In this document: in pieces, positions 45,000-55,862 of the stretch
Position numbering within the stretch: position 1 is the first letter of the stretch
Layout of the letters: every line of letters starts with the position of its first letter
Assembly: GCA_945859915.1 (NCBI GenBank)
Contig: CAMAPF010000055.1
Span: 5,268,001 to 5,332,000, forward strand
Length of the DNA: 64,000 nucleotides
Origin: Cuscuta epithymum
Lineage: Eukaryota; Streptophyta; Magnoliopsida; Solanales; Convolvulaceae
Reading direction: 5' to 3'
Made by a program: the position numbers and the translations under genes
The notes under the pieces: generated by a model
What the model was told of the DNA's origin: nothing
The model's input: only the letters and a program-made list of their open reading frames with translations
Database searches by the model: none

Positions 45000-45463
45000 T
45001 TATGATCAGATGACACGACTGAATTGATTGTGATAGCTTCTTAGAACAAAGGACAGAGAGTTTGTAGGTTAGAAATGGAACAATAGGACGGCTATAGCTG
45101 AGATACACAAGCACCAAAATCAGTACGTTAAAATTAAACCAGCTAGCTAGCTGGCGGGGAGCTCTAGATAGGTCAGGAAAGCGATTTTATTGTACTCTTC
45201 AAACATTAATTTAATTAACCGTTTTATAGTAGACTACTCCGTATAATTTAATCAACAATTCTTGGTGTACTTAGCTTCGTTGATGAATAGGTTATTTTTA
45301 TGGTGAATAGCATGTTCACAAACTAAACATATTCATCTACGTCGGTGAATGTATTTGGTCTGTGAACATGTTATTGACTACAAAAAAAGCATATTCACCA
45401 CGAGTGTACTGATACAGTGGTGTGGTACAAATAAAATGTGTATTTGTACGACTTCAGTGCTAT
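45000..45463. other. AT-rich spacer
   Basis: No supported feature. Confidence 0.4.
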
Positions 45464-45473
45464 GAATTCATTA

Positions 45474-46444
45474 GAGTAAAATGCATAAACAGTACCTCAA
45501 CTATTGATAATTTTGCATTTTGGTACATCAACTCTTTAATGAAGCAAATTAGCACCTCAACTACGTTTAAATGTTGCAACCGGCGGTACCATTCAATATT
45601 CCGGCCAAAAAAATGTCATTTGTCCGTCGGAAATCCATGTGTATATCATAGTCATCGTTTTTGTCCACATCATTATTATCCAAGTCATTTGTGTATTATC
45701 CATGTCATTAGTGATAATTAAGCCACCAAAAATTTAAGTATATCCATGTGCCACAAATATATCGTGTAATTCATTATCATCGACTAAAATGTCATTTTGG
45801 CAAACCTTTCAAAAAAATGTCTGAAATTTCAATTGTTGTAATTTTAGACTAAAAACGTGAAATATTATTTTTAAAATATATTGTAGTATGTATATATAGT
45901 GAACATATTTAAGATGATGTGAAAAATATATAATATACCATGTATTTATGATGTAAAGATACTTTGGTATACTCCTTATAACATACTCCGTATTTAGAGA
46001 CTGTCAAAAAAATAAAGTTAATTAGTCAAAAACTATTCACGGTCGTATAATGGTACTTATATGACTTCTGTCTATAAAAATACAACAAGTTGGGTGGCCG
46101 GATGGCGTTGGTATGTGCACTAAGTAGCAGCACGCATGATTGACGCGGGTTCGATTTCCAGGCGAGGCTTTTGCCAAAAATTTAAATTTTTGTGGCTTAA
46201 TTATCACTAATGACATGGATAATACACAAATGACGTGGATAATAATGATGTGGACAAAAACGATGACTATGATATACACATGGATTTCCGACGGACAAGT
46301 GACATTTTTTTGGCCGGAATATTGAATGGTACCGCCGGTTGCAACATTTAAACGTAGTTGAGGTGCTAATTTGCTTCATTAAAGAGTTGATGTACCAAAA
46401 TGAAAAATTACCAATAGTTGAGGTACTGTTTATGCATTTTACTC
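45474..46444. mobile_element. Long-TIR Mutator-like MITE
   Basis: 971 bp with arms of about 260 bp: GAGTAAAATGCATAAACAGT at the left mirrors TACTGTTTATGCATTTTACTC at the right. Flanks GAATTCATTA (45464-45473) and GAATTCAGTA (46445-46454) form a 9/10 target duplication. No transposase. A tRNA-like segment lies inside the right half. Confidence 0.88.
46092..46165 (+). other. tRNA-like A-box/B-box segment inside the MITE
   Basis: TGGCCGGATGGCG near 46095 resembles a Pol III A box. GGTTCGATTTC at 46148 matches the B box consensus (GGTTCGANNCC) at 10 of 11 positions. The distance, about 50 bp, is tRNA-like. I could not fold a convincing cloverleaf, so it is not called as a tRNA gene. It may be a SINE remnant or chance. 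Confidence 0.35.
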
Positions 46445-46570
46445 GAATTCAGTATGTGTTTAGTTTAAATTTGCAAAAGTCATTACTTATCCACACATGA
46501 AGCTAATTAATCGAGTTCATCATCAGTATTAAAGAATATTTTTTGAAAACAGGATTACTATATTATTATA

Positions 46571-47107
46571 TACTCTCGTATTTACACGTTTCCTACACTT
46601 TCTTTTTTGGATGCATATATTTAAAAGTATGTTACATTTTACCTTTTGGTAAGTTTTTCCTTAAAAATACTCAATTACTCTTATATTCCCTCCGTCCCAT
46701 TTAAAGGTTCTAACTTTCCCTTTTTAGACGTCCCACTTAAAGTTTCTCACTTTCTATTCTAGGAAACAATTAACACTCTCAAATGACAATTTAATTATCA
46801 AATACTAATTAAAATACATTTTTAAAATCACAGTTATCATCAATAACCCATTATAGTAAATACTCATCAAAATTATTCCTCAAAATATACCCGAATTAGC
46901 ATGTTTAATTATTGTCTAAATAATCGTGCCATTTTACCATGTGAACCTTTAAATGGGACATATGAAGTATTTTCTATTCTTAATCTTTTCTTTCATACTT
47001 TTTCACCCTCTCTCTTACTTATTCTACACTATTCATTACTCTTACTAATTCTTCCTTAAGTACGATGTCAATGTAATGTATTGATCTTTTTAAATACGGA
47101 GTGAGTA
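46571..47107. mobile_element. Stowaway-like MITE, outer of a nested pair
   Basis: TA-flanked ends TACTCTCGTATTTACACG and TTAAATACGGAGTGAGTA. It is broken by the MITE at 46684-46969. Confidence 0.7.
46684..46969. mobile_element. Stowaway MITE nested in another Stowaway
   Basis: Ends TATTCCCTCCGTCCCATTTA and TTAAATGGGACATATGAAGTA, with TA at each border. No ORF. Confidence 0.75.
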
Positions 47108-47234
47108 CTAAATATATTTGTCTGTGTCCACAAACAATTTGGTAGGCAAATGCTTCTGACTGATAAACATTTACACTTAGTGTAAGCTTTTGTACATATG
47201 AATTGAAGCAGCAGCTTTATATATTGAATCTAAG

Positions 47235-47584
47235 AGCCCGTTTGGTGACCACTTTTTCAGCTTATCAGGCTTATCAGCCAAGTTTTTCATCAAACACGTA
47301 ATTTTTGATTTCGCGCGCTAAATTGTATAATAAGCAAAAAAAGTAAGGTTGAAGTTACTTTTCTGTCTGTATTGGCTGAAGTTACTGTAGAGGATCATTT
47401 TAGCTATTTTTTCATATAATTTTTTATTTTATTTATTTATTTATTTTATTTATTAATAACATATATTTTAAATATAATTTTTTTATGAATCAGCAGAATC
47501 AGCCAATACAGCCACTTCAGCCAAAACTTCATAAATTTCAGTAGAATCAGCCAATACAGCCAATTTTATTGTTACCAAACGGCC
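47235..47584. mobile_element. hAT-like MITE, family G copy 2
   Basis: Ends AGCCCGTTTGGTGACC and GTTACCAAACGGCC. Flanked by TCTAAG on both sides (47229-47234, 47585-47590). The interior matches 60969-61304 closely and 6729-7062 in reverse. Confidence 0.8.
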
Positions 47585-47590
47585 TCTAAG

Positions 47591-48227
47591 TATCTAACTT
47601 GGTGACCGATTACCATACACTTAAAAGCCTAACCCCAACCGAGACATGCCTTTTGGCTTTTTAGACGAACATTCATGCTTGATGTATGGGTCAATTTAAA
47701 TTGGATCATAGAACACTTGAGCTAATATCCTTTTATAAATTATACGTAGTATATTGTTATGAATATATACTTCTCGAATTGCAGAACTGCTGCTTTGTAT
47801 TTTTAATAAGTTTTATTTGCTTATAAGATATGGAGTATTAAATAATGTCAAAATTGAACAAGAGAACATTGAGTCTTCCCTTGTTTCATGAGTAAGATGC
47901 ATGTATTAATATTAAATAATTTACAATTATTTAAGAAGAGAGAAAATTCTAAACGCAAAGAGAATTGTGAACGTATAATTGTATATCATGCATATGGTAC
48001 ACTCATATGGTGAAACAAAATTTTCTTTTATATAAAAAATTGTTTTTTTTCTCACGGAATAAACATATTTTAGAGTCAAAGGAGTATTGTATTGAATGAG
48101 AAATGTTCAAAAAATTGTAATTTGAATAAAACGAGTATTCTAAATTTCTAAGTACGTACGGTATTTGAATAAAACAAAGTAATTATTAGAATATTTCTCA
48201 AAGACAGAAAATTTATTCAAAAACATA
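47591..48227. other. AT-rich spacer
   Basis: No supported feature. Confidence 0.4.
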
Positions 48228-48426
48228 TACTTCTTCTGTCCTTGATACATTTGCTGACTTTCTCTTTTTGGATGTCTCATTAACTTTGCAACTGTCCATT
48301 TTAAGTAAAGAATTTGTGGTTCCAGTTAATTCTTTCTCCTCTGCACAAACCTCAACCACACAATTTTTACTTTATTGATCACCATGCCGGTCAAATTTGA
48401 CAAAGTTTTAAGGGTCGGATGGAGTA
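48228..48426. mobile_element. Stowaway MITE
   Basis: Ends TACTTCTTCTGTCCTTGATA and TTTAAGGGTCGGATGGAGTA, TA borders. The interior (TTTGTGGTTCCAG, ACCATGCCGGTCAAA) matches the MITE at 43406-43603, so both belong to one subfamily. Confidence 0.8.
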
Positions 48427-48654
48427 TATTTTAGACAGAATAAACATATTTTAGAGTCAAATGGCTATAGTATTGATGAACTACGTAATTTTAATAAAAC
48501 GAGTATGTTGAATAAAATTATAACAAAAGCTCAAAGAAAGATTCAGTCTTGTCTCATTACCCAATTAAGATGGTAGCAAGTACGTACGTATAAAATTCGT
48601 GTAATGAACAATTGATTTAAGAAGGGAGGAGTTTAAGGATGTTTTTAGGGTTTA

Positions 48655-48806
48655 CTAGTTTGGTTTGGTCGGCCGGTCTGGTCTGAATTGGTCTGGTAAA
48701 CATCTTATCTCTGCGTGTTTTATAACTAAGGAAGTCTGGTTTTGTCTAGCTTGGTCTGTTTAAATGTGGTCTGGTTTGATCTAGTCTGTTTAAATCTGAT
48801 CTGGTC
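48655..48806. repeat. TCTGG/TCTGA pentamer array, second copy
   Basis: Degenerate GGTCTGGTCTG text with the same flanking words as 25239-25362. The TRIM element inserted just after it. Confidence 0.75.
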
Positions 48807-48823
48807 CGGGATAGATCAAAACA

Positions 48824-49177
48824 TGTTAAATGTCCCACACCGGAAAATTGAGAAGCATTAGAGTGCTATATTAAGTTTCGGGCTACTCCTCCTAACAGGT
48901 TGACCTTTTAGGATGGAACCCCGGATCTTAACATGGTATCAGAGTCAAATCGATCCATGGTGTGGGGTCCCTTATGAAAAATGACGACACGATAAAAAAA
49001 AATGACGAACCGATGAAAAAATGAATGACGACGCGATCCAGACGAAGTGTCTGGTCGTGAGGAGGGGTGTTAAATGTCCCACACCGGAAAATTGAGAAGC
49101 ATTAGAGTGCTATATTAAGTTTCGGGCTACTCCTCCTAACAGGTTGACCTTTTAGGATGGAACCCCGGATCTTAACA
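48824..49177 (+). mobile_element. TRIM element (354 bp) with identical LTRs
   Basis: Two 110-bp terminal direct repeats (48824-48933 and 49068-49177), TGTTAAATGTCCCACACC...GGATCTTAACA, appear identical. A primer-binding site (TGGTATCAGAG, 48934) follows the first and a purine tract (GAGGAGGGG) precedes the second. The target duplication AAACA is perfect (48819-48823, 49178-49182). The 134-bp interior has no ORF. This is a terminal-repeat retrotransposon in miniature, mobilised in trans and recently inserted. Confidence 0.95.
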
Positions 49178-49182
49178 AAACA

Positions 49183-50441
49183 ATCCAAAACAATCCAAGT
49201 AAAACAGTGTTCAAATGGTTGGTAAGATGTTATTTTGGGGTAATAAATTAAGATTGAATTGAATTTTGGTTCTTCAAAATGATTAATTCAGACTGATCGA
49301 AACACATGGGTATATGATTGTTATATCATACCTCAGCTCGACCTTTTTCTCAATTGGTTCTCTATTTTTTAATCTAGTTTGATCTGGTTTTTTATGTAAC
49401 ATTATATTATACTCCGTATGTTACAGCATTGTCTGATGCTGAAGGGTAGGACACCATGTTTAGTCGATCTACTAATTATTCCCAAATTAATTAAAGCAAG
49501 AAAAAGAGCACTGTATGTCCGTAACCATTATTATTCATAATGATTATATAACCATATGTATGTATCTATTCAATGTTCTAATATAGGTCCACAAGTATAT
49601 ATTCTGTTGCATGGTGATCTGATAACAACATGGGGGTCATTAATTTAAAAAAAAAGAATCATTTCGATAACACATGGAATGATGTTCTACTGTGTAATGA
49701 ATAATTCCTTATATATTCTGTTTATTTTAACTTGGTCTATTTTTCAGTTTTTAATGATTACATATATACCGAGTTAAAAGAGGCAATGTTTTTACTACGT
49801 ACTTTTTATGTCTTCTTTTCTAATTATTCTTATACTTTTATCCATTTCCGCGATATTTACTCTTTGTATCAAGGAGTCAAGGACCATTCTTGGTGTACAC
49901 AGACAATTTGACATTAAATACTGTCTCCTTTTAAACAGTCTGTGTACACAAACAATTAGAAAGGTTTTGTGTACAGTACAACTCATGCATGTACACTATA
50001 ACACTAAGCATTTTGCTTATATATCAATACAAAATCTAGCAATACAATATAAAAGGCATGGTGTCAAGGAAGGTGCAGCATAATCAAGATCCATCACGTT
50101 CGAGTACGTATTGGGGTGTTTCCTAAATGGCCTATTAGAAGCTATTTCAAAAACTTTAGCTTTTTAATCATTCCTATTATTTGTTTAATTATAATGACAA
50201 TTTGGTTATAAGGTTATTATATCAGACGAATAAAAATGAAAAAAAAATCCAACGATATTTATATGATTCTTATTGTAGACACCTTGTACACATTGCCTGC
50301 CAAGGTGTTTTTTTCCTATCTCAAACAAAACGTATTCAAAAGGTGTATACAAATTTGTAAATAGTAAAAGTGTGCACAACGGATTTTTTTTGTTAAAACT
50401 CTCTACCTCCCATAGAATTTAGTCATATGTATGTAATACTA
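49183..50441. other. AT-rich intergenic DNA
   Basis: No supported gene. A 12-bp perfect stem (GTGTACACAGAC at 49893, GTCTGTGTACAC at 49938) could form a small hairpin. Confidence 0.45.
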
Positions 50442-50514
50442 CGTATGAAATTGAGTTTTTATACCATGGGAGCAATCCACGGTGAGCATGGTGCTCCCAA
50501 AGGCAAATTCGCGT

Positions 50515-50542
50515 GTTACTGTTCACGCGCGTGAACAGTAAC
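50515..50542. repeat. Perfect 28-bp palindrome
   Basis: Half-site GTTACTGTTCACGC followed by its exact reverse complement, with no spacer. It lies about 60 bp inside the left end of the Mutator-like unit. It could be a protein-binding site or simply a hairpin. Confidence 0.9.
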
Positions 50543-50579
50543 TTTTTTGTTTTGTTTTTTTCCTTGTCCCGCAGCAGGG

Positions 50580-50990
50580 TGATGTAACTCACGTGTAAAA
50601 AAATGTAACTCACGTTGAGAAAAAGTGTAACTTCAGGCAAATCGAAATTTAACTTGTGTAATACGGAGTATAAAAAATACAACATTGATTTCAATGTAAA
50701 CAATGAAAACAAGGAGTCTAATTGCTCAATTACTTTACGTAAATAGTGAATATGTTTTATTTTTAATATCATGATCATTAAAAGGGTGTAAAAAATTATT
50801 TTTTTGTTTCAATAGTAAAGATTTATTTTTTTGATGTAACTCATGTTATTACAAATGTAACTCGCATTGATGTCAAATGTAACTTAGGTGTATACAAAAT
50901 GTTACTTGTTGAGGCAATTCCAAATGTAACTCGCGCTTCAGAAGATGTAACTCACGCTTTAGAAGATGTAACTCGAGTATAAAAAAAAAT
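50580..50990. repeat. Dispersed GATGTAACTCACG motif cluster
   Basis: About ten copies of (A/G)TGTAACT(C)(A/G)CG-type words at irregular spacing, all on the + strand. Irregular spacing argues against simple slippage. Confidence 0.7.
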
Positions 50991-51150
50991 GCAACTTCAT
51001 ATATTACACACATATATACATACGTATATATACACCAACTATCGATCGACATCTTTAGATATTCAACAGATTAAAAGGGTGACATGTTAGCAGATTAAAA
51101 GGGTGATGCTTTAGTTTTAAAGTTTATTTACTTAGAAGCTGTTCTCTTCG

Positions 51151-51417
51151 CCTGATCTGAATGTTTCTGATCTGAATTTTTTAAGTTCTGATCTGATCTG
51201 ATCTGAATTTTTCTGATCTGATCTGATCTGATCTGAATCTTTCTGATCTGATCTGATCTGATCTGAATCTTTCTGATCTGATCTGATCTGATCTGAATCT
51301 TTCTGATCTGATCTGAATGTTTCTGATCTGGTCTGATCTGATCTGAATGTTTCTGATCTGATCTGAATCCTTCTGATCTGATCTGAATCTTTCTGATCTG
51401 ATCTGATTTGAATATTT
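51151..51417. repeat. TCTGA minisatellite, left array
   Basis: Higher-order unit (GATCT)2-4 then GAATCTTTCT (about 20-30 bp), repeated about ten times. Confidence 0.9.
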
Positions 51418-52378
<961 letters not shown>

Positions 52379-52592
52379 TTTCTGATCTGATCTGATCTGA
52401 ATGTTTCTGATCTGATCTGAATGTTTCTGATCTGGTCTGATCTGATCTGAATCTTTCTGATCTGATCTGAATCTTTCTGATCTGATCTGATCTGATCTGA
52501 ATCTTTCTGATCTGATCTGATCTGATCTGAATTTTTCTGATCTGATCTGATCTGATCTGAATTTTTCTGATCTGATCTGATCTGATCTGAAT
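52379..52592. repeat. TCTGA minisatellite, right array
   Basis: Same unit and same orientation as the left array. The reverse-strand ORF of repeated SDQIRSDQIR peptides is a by-product. Confidence 0.9.
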
Positions 52593-52955
52593 AAAATAAG
52601 AATAAGCAATAAGTAATAAGAATAAGACGAACAGAACAGCACCTTAGTTGAGTCAGAAAAGAAATTTGAAGAGGGTTTGAAGATTTGTCAATCGTTGCTC
52701 CAGTCGGTTGCCAACAAGAAAGATAGAGGAATTTCTCAATCGTTGTTCCAGTCGGTGGCTCTAGATTGAAGAGCTTTTGCAGATTGAAGTGGCTCCAGTC
52801 GGTGGCTCCAGTCACAATGCAAGATTGATCTGTTATTTTAATTGATAAAGCGGTGTCGTTTTGGGATCGGCACACCTTGCTCACGGTGGGTTGATCCCAC
52901 GGTATAATTTGCGTATGAAATTAGTTTGTGATATGAAAATAATATATTCCTTTTA

Positions 52956-53186
52956 GGGAAAGTTCCCGAAATAGGACTAAAACAGTTTGAAAATTCCAAA
53001 ATAGGACTGTCATGTTTTTTATTCCCAAAGTAGGAGTAATTACTGACAAGTTTGGAAAATACTGCCATGTTTGAAGTCTGGTACTGCCAAAACATGTCAG
53101 TAATTAGTCCTATTTTGGAAATAAAAACATGTCAGTCCTATTTTGGAATTTCCAAACCTTTTTAGTCCTATTTTGGGTAAATTCTC
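52956..53186. mobile_element. Mutator-like MITE with perfect 9-bp TSD
   Basis: 231 bp with arms GAAATAGGACTAAAACAG and its mirror TTTTTAGTCCTATTTTGGG. A second pair around AACATGTCAGTAATTAGTCC also mirrors. TSD TTCCTTTTA at 52947-52955 and 53187-53195. It lies 33 bp from the end of the larger Mutator-like unit's target duplication. Confidence 0.88.
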
Positions 53187-53239
53187 TTCCTTTTATTATA
53201 CTCCGACAGTCCGAAGTTACACATGTTTTAACTATACCG

Positions 53240-53546
53240 TGTTGTAAATTCCTGAGAATGACAAGTGTGAATTGTTCATCCTTGTCATCAGGACACTAAT
53301 CCAATTTCCATCCTTGTAATAAACAGATGGCTAGGTTTAATGTTGCCAGCATATTATGTAGAATGATTCTTTGATGATTCATCACCAAGCTCCATCAGTA
53401 TAAATAGGGGTTTGGTGATGCCTTGTAAATGTACTTAGAAATTCAGAAACTCAGAAAATTTCATAGATAAAGAAGAAGTTATTTAGAGGTTTTTATCAAT
53501 ATATCTATCTCTTAAAGTTGTTCTTCACATTCTTCATTTCACAACA
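53240..53546 (+). repeat. 5' LTR of copia C
   Basis: TGTTGTAAATTCCTGAG...TTTCACAACA. A TATAAATA box lies at 53399-53406, so transcription probably starts about 30 bp further on. The LTR is followed by CGTTATCAGCACGA, a primer-binding-site sequence common in plant copia elements. Confidence 0.92.
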
Positions 53547-54684
53547 CGTTATCAGCACGAATCTGCTCAAAATCTTCAACCATCAGTATCTTCTTCAAAA
53601 TCTCCTGCAGGTATTATTATCATTATTATACCCGTATTATTCCATGTTAAATTTTAAATATGAAACTATAAAAAAAAATAGTTTTGCGAGTATACAAAAT
53701 TAATACTCCATACTTTTCAAATCCGTAACTTATATTCTTTTTACAATGAAAGAAATTAATAACATACATACCTTTGAATGATTGTTTTCTAGTCTTCTTG
53801 TAGCTTAGCCTCAGCTCGTTAAAGTAACTAGTTTATGAACAAGTCATACTACTCCACAATAATATATACTACGTAAAGCATAAGAAAGAGATATTACTTG
53901 TGTAGAAAAGAAAAGTGATAGACTGATAGTTCGTTAAAATTAAAGAAACGAAAGTAGGTATATGAGGATGAAAGAAATAGTATCCGTATGTATGCAGGGG
54001 CGGAGCCAGAGCACTGGGCCGGACTGGGCCGGTACAAAGAATATTTTTAGAAAAAAATTTACACGAAATTTTTTACCTTAAAAATTAAGCCATTTTTAAA
54101 ATTTGGGGTGGGCCATGGCCTAGGTTGGCCCACCCCTAGCTCCGCCCATGTATGTATGTAAAGATGAACTACAATATTTAAATATTGTCGTCACTTTTTC
54201 ACATGCACCGATTACAGTCACGGGCATACAGTTTCACATTTTTCATTGCTTCATTACTGTCAGAAATTTTTACACGTAGTATTACATGGAAACATGCATG
54301 GTTATCAGTCTGCACACATTTGTTCTCTTCTAGACTTCTAGTAGTATGTACAGATTTTTTTAATATATGGAGTAATACGTAGTAAATAAATTAATAGGAG
54401 TAATACATAGTTTCATAAACACATAACTATATAACTATATTTATATAAACATCCAATCATAAGGTTTTGTGTTTTATAAATTTTTATTCTAAAACGCAAT
54501 AAATTCAATCAATATACATTAAGTTATTAATCGTTGTCAAATAAATACTACGTATATGGAGTAAGTTATTTACATCAATGACTATGTATCACTTATATAT
54601 AATCATATACTCTTGATTCTTGAGTATTACCGATTGCATATAAATTTTACTAATTAAATTTAAACACAATTTTTGTAGTCTAAA
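53547..54684 (+). other. Leader of copia C
   Basis: 1.1 kb between the LTR and gag, without a long ORF. It is unusually long partly because of the 156-bp MITE at 53995. It probably contains packaging signals; none can be asserted. Confidence 0.5.
53995..54150. mobile_element. hAT MITE inside the copia C leader
   Basis: 156 bp with ends CAGGGGCGGAGC and GCTCCGCCCATG, a classic hAT terminus. Flanked by TATGTATG on both sides (53987-53994, 54151-54158), the expected 8-bp duplication. Insertion is younger than the host element. Confidence 0.88.
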
Positions 54685-55710
54685 ATGGCCAACATTAGCA
54701 AAAGAGAGTTCGACGTTCTTGATTTGTCCGGTCAAAAATATTTGGAATGGAAAGTCGATGCTCTGGCACATCTTAAGGCTAATGGTTTAGAAGAAACAAT
54801 TGAAGCCAATAATATGTCATCTTCCCAAGACAAAGCGAAAGCTATCATTTTCCTCCGTCACCACCTCCATGAAAGTCTCAAATCTGAATATCTTTTGGTT
54901 GATGAACCAAAAGAATTATGGGACAATTTACAAGAGAGGTATGGTCACCAGCAAAAGGTACTTTTGCCAAAAGCTCAGTATGACTGGATCAATTTAAGAT
55001 TCCAGGATTTTAAATCTATCAGTGACTATAATTCTGCTATGTTCCAAATAACATCAAAATTAAAGTTATGTGGACAAAAAGTCAATGATGCTGATATGTT
55101 GGAGAAAACCTTTTCTACAATGCATATTTCTAATATGCTGCTACAGCAGCAATATAGAGAAAAGGGTTTTAAAAAATACTCTGACCTTATATCAGTTTTA
55201 CTGGTCGCTGAGCAAAATAATGACCTTTTGATGAAAAATCATAATCTGAGACCCACTGGTTCTAGTCCTTCGATTTATGGTCCATCTGGACATAACATTG
55301 CCACTGAATCAAACGCAACACGTAGTGGCACACGAAGGCATTTTAAACGTGGGCATTTTAATGGTCATAAAAACAAGTCACACCGAGAATACAAACAGGT
55401 CGAAAGACCAAATTACAAGGGCAAGGGCAAACAAAAAGCCCATCAAATAAATCGCCCTCCAAAATCCTCGGGAAAATCGACTTGTTATAAATGTGGCATG
55501 ACGGGGCATTGGGCTAATAAATGTCGCACGGCTAAACATCTGGTGGAGTTATTTCAAGCTTCCATGAATCTGAACAAAGGCAAAAGTGTGGAAGCTAATT
55601 ATGTTAATGACACAACTCCACCTCTGCCAAAATTTGACGTGTCCGATTTCTTCGTGGATGATGCCATTATGGACGATGCTTTTGCCACTAATCTAAATGA
55701 CACAAAATAA
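54685..55710 (+). CDS. Copia C Gag, 341 aa
   Basis: Starts MANISKREFDVLDLSGQKYL. A UBN2-type capsid region covers about residues 10-190 (LWDNLQERYGHQQKV, YNSAMFQITSKLKLCGQKV). A basic Gly/His/Lys-rich segment and a CCHC knuckle (CYKCGMTGHWANKC, about 267-280) follow. It ends with its own TAA, which overlaps an AATAAA word. Pol lies 152 nt downstream in a different frame, so Gag may be made from a separate or shorter transcript. It would form the element's particle. Confidence 0.93.
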   Translation: MANISKREFDVLDLSGQKYLEWKVDALAHLKANGLEETIEANNMSSSQDKAKAIIFLRHHLHESLKSEYLLVDEPKELWDNLQERYGHQQKVLLPKAQYDWINLRFQDFKSISDYNSAMFQITSKLKLCGQKVNDADMLEKTFSTMHISNMLLQQQYREKGFKKYSDLISVLLVAEQNNDLLMKNHNLRPTGSSPSIYGPSGHNIATESNATRSGTRRHFKRGHFNGHKNKSHREYKQVERPNYKGKGKQKAHQINRPPKSSGKSTCYKCGMTGHWANKCRTAKHLVELFQASMNLNKGKSVEANYVNDTTPPLPKFDVSDFFVDDAIMDDAFATNLNDTK

Positions 55711-55862
55711 ATTATAGGACTTTCATGTTGTAAATTATGTATTTTTCTTTCATGTTGTTATCATAAATAAATTATGTAATATATGTATTTTAATGTTATA
55801 TATGATGCATAATTTGTGTTACTTGCATATCAAACTTATGCTTATTTATATATATTGAAGAT
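55711..55862 (+). other. AT-rich gag-pol spacer of copia C
   Basis: 152 bp, strongly AT-rich, with AATAAA words at 55706 and 55766 and a duplicated TTTCATGTTGT phrase. It could hold a polyadenylation or splice signal that separates Gag from Pol expression (inference). Confidence 0.5.

Noticed and set aside
46092..46165. tRNA gene
   Set aside because: A and B boxes are present, but I could not find acceptor and anticodon stems forming a cloverleaf.
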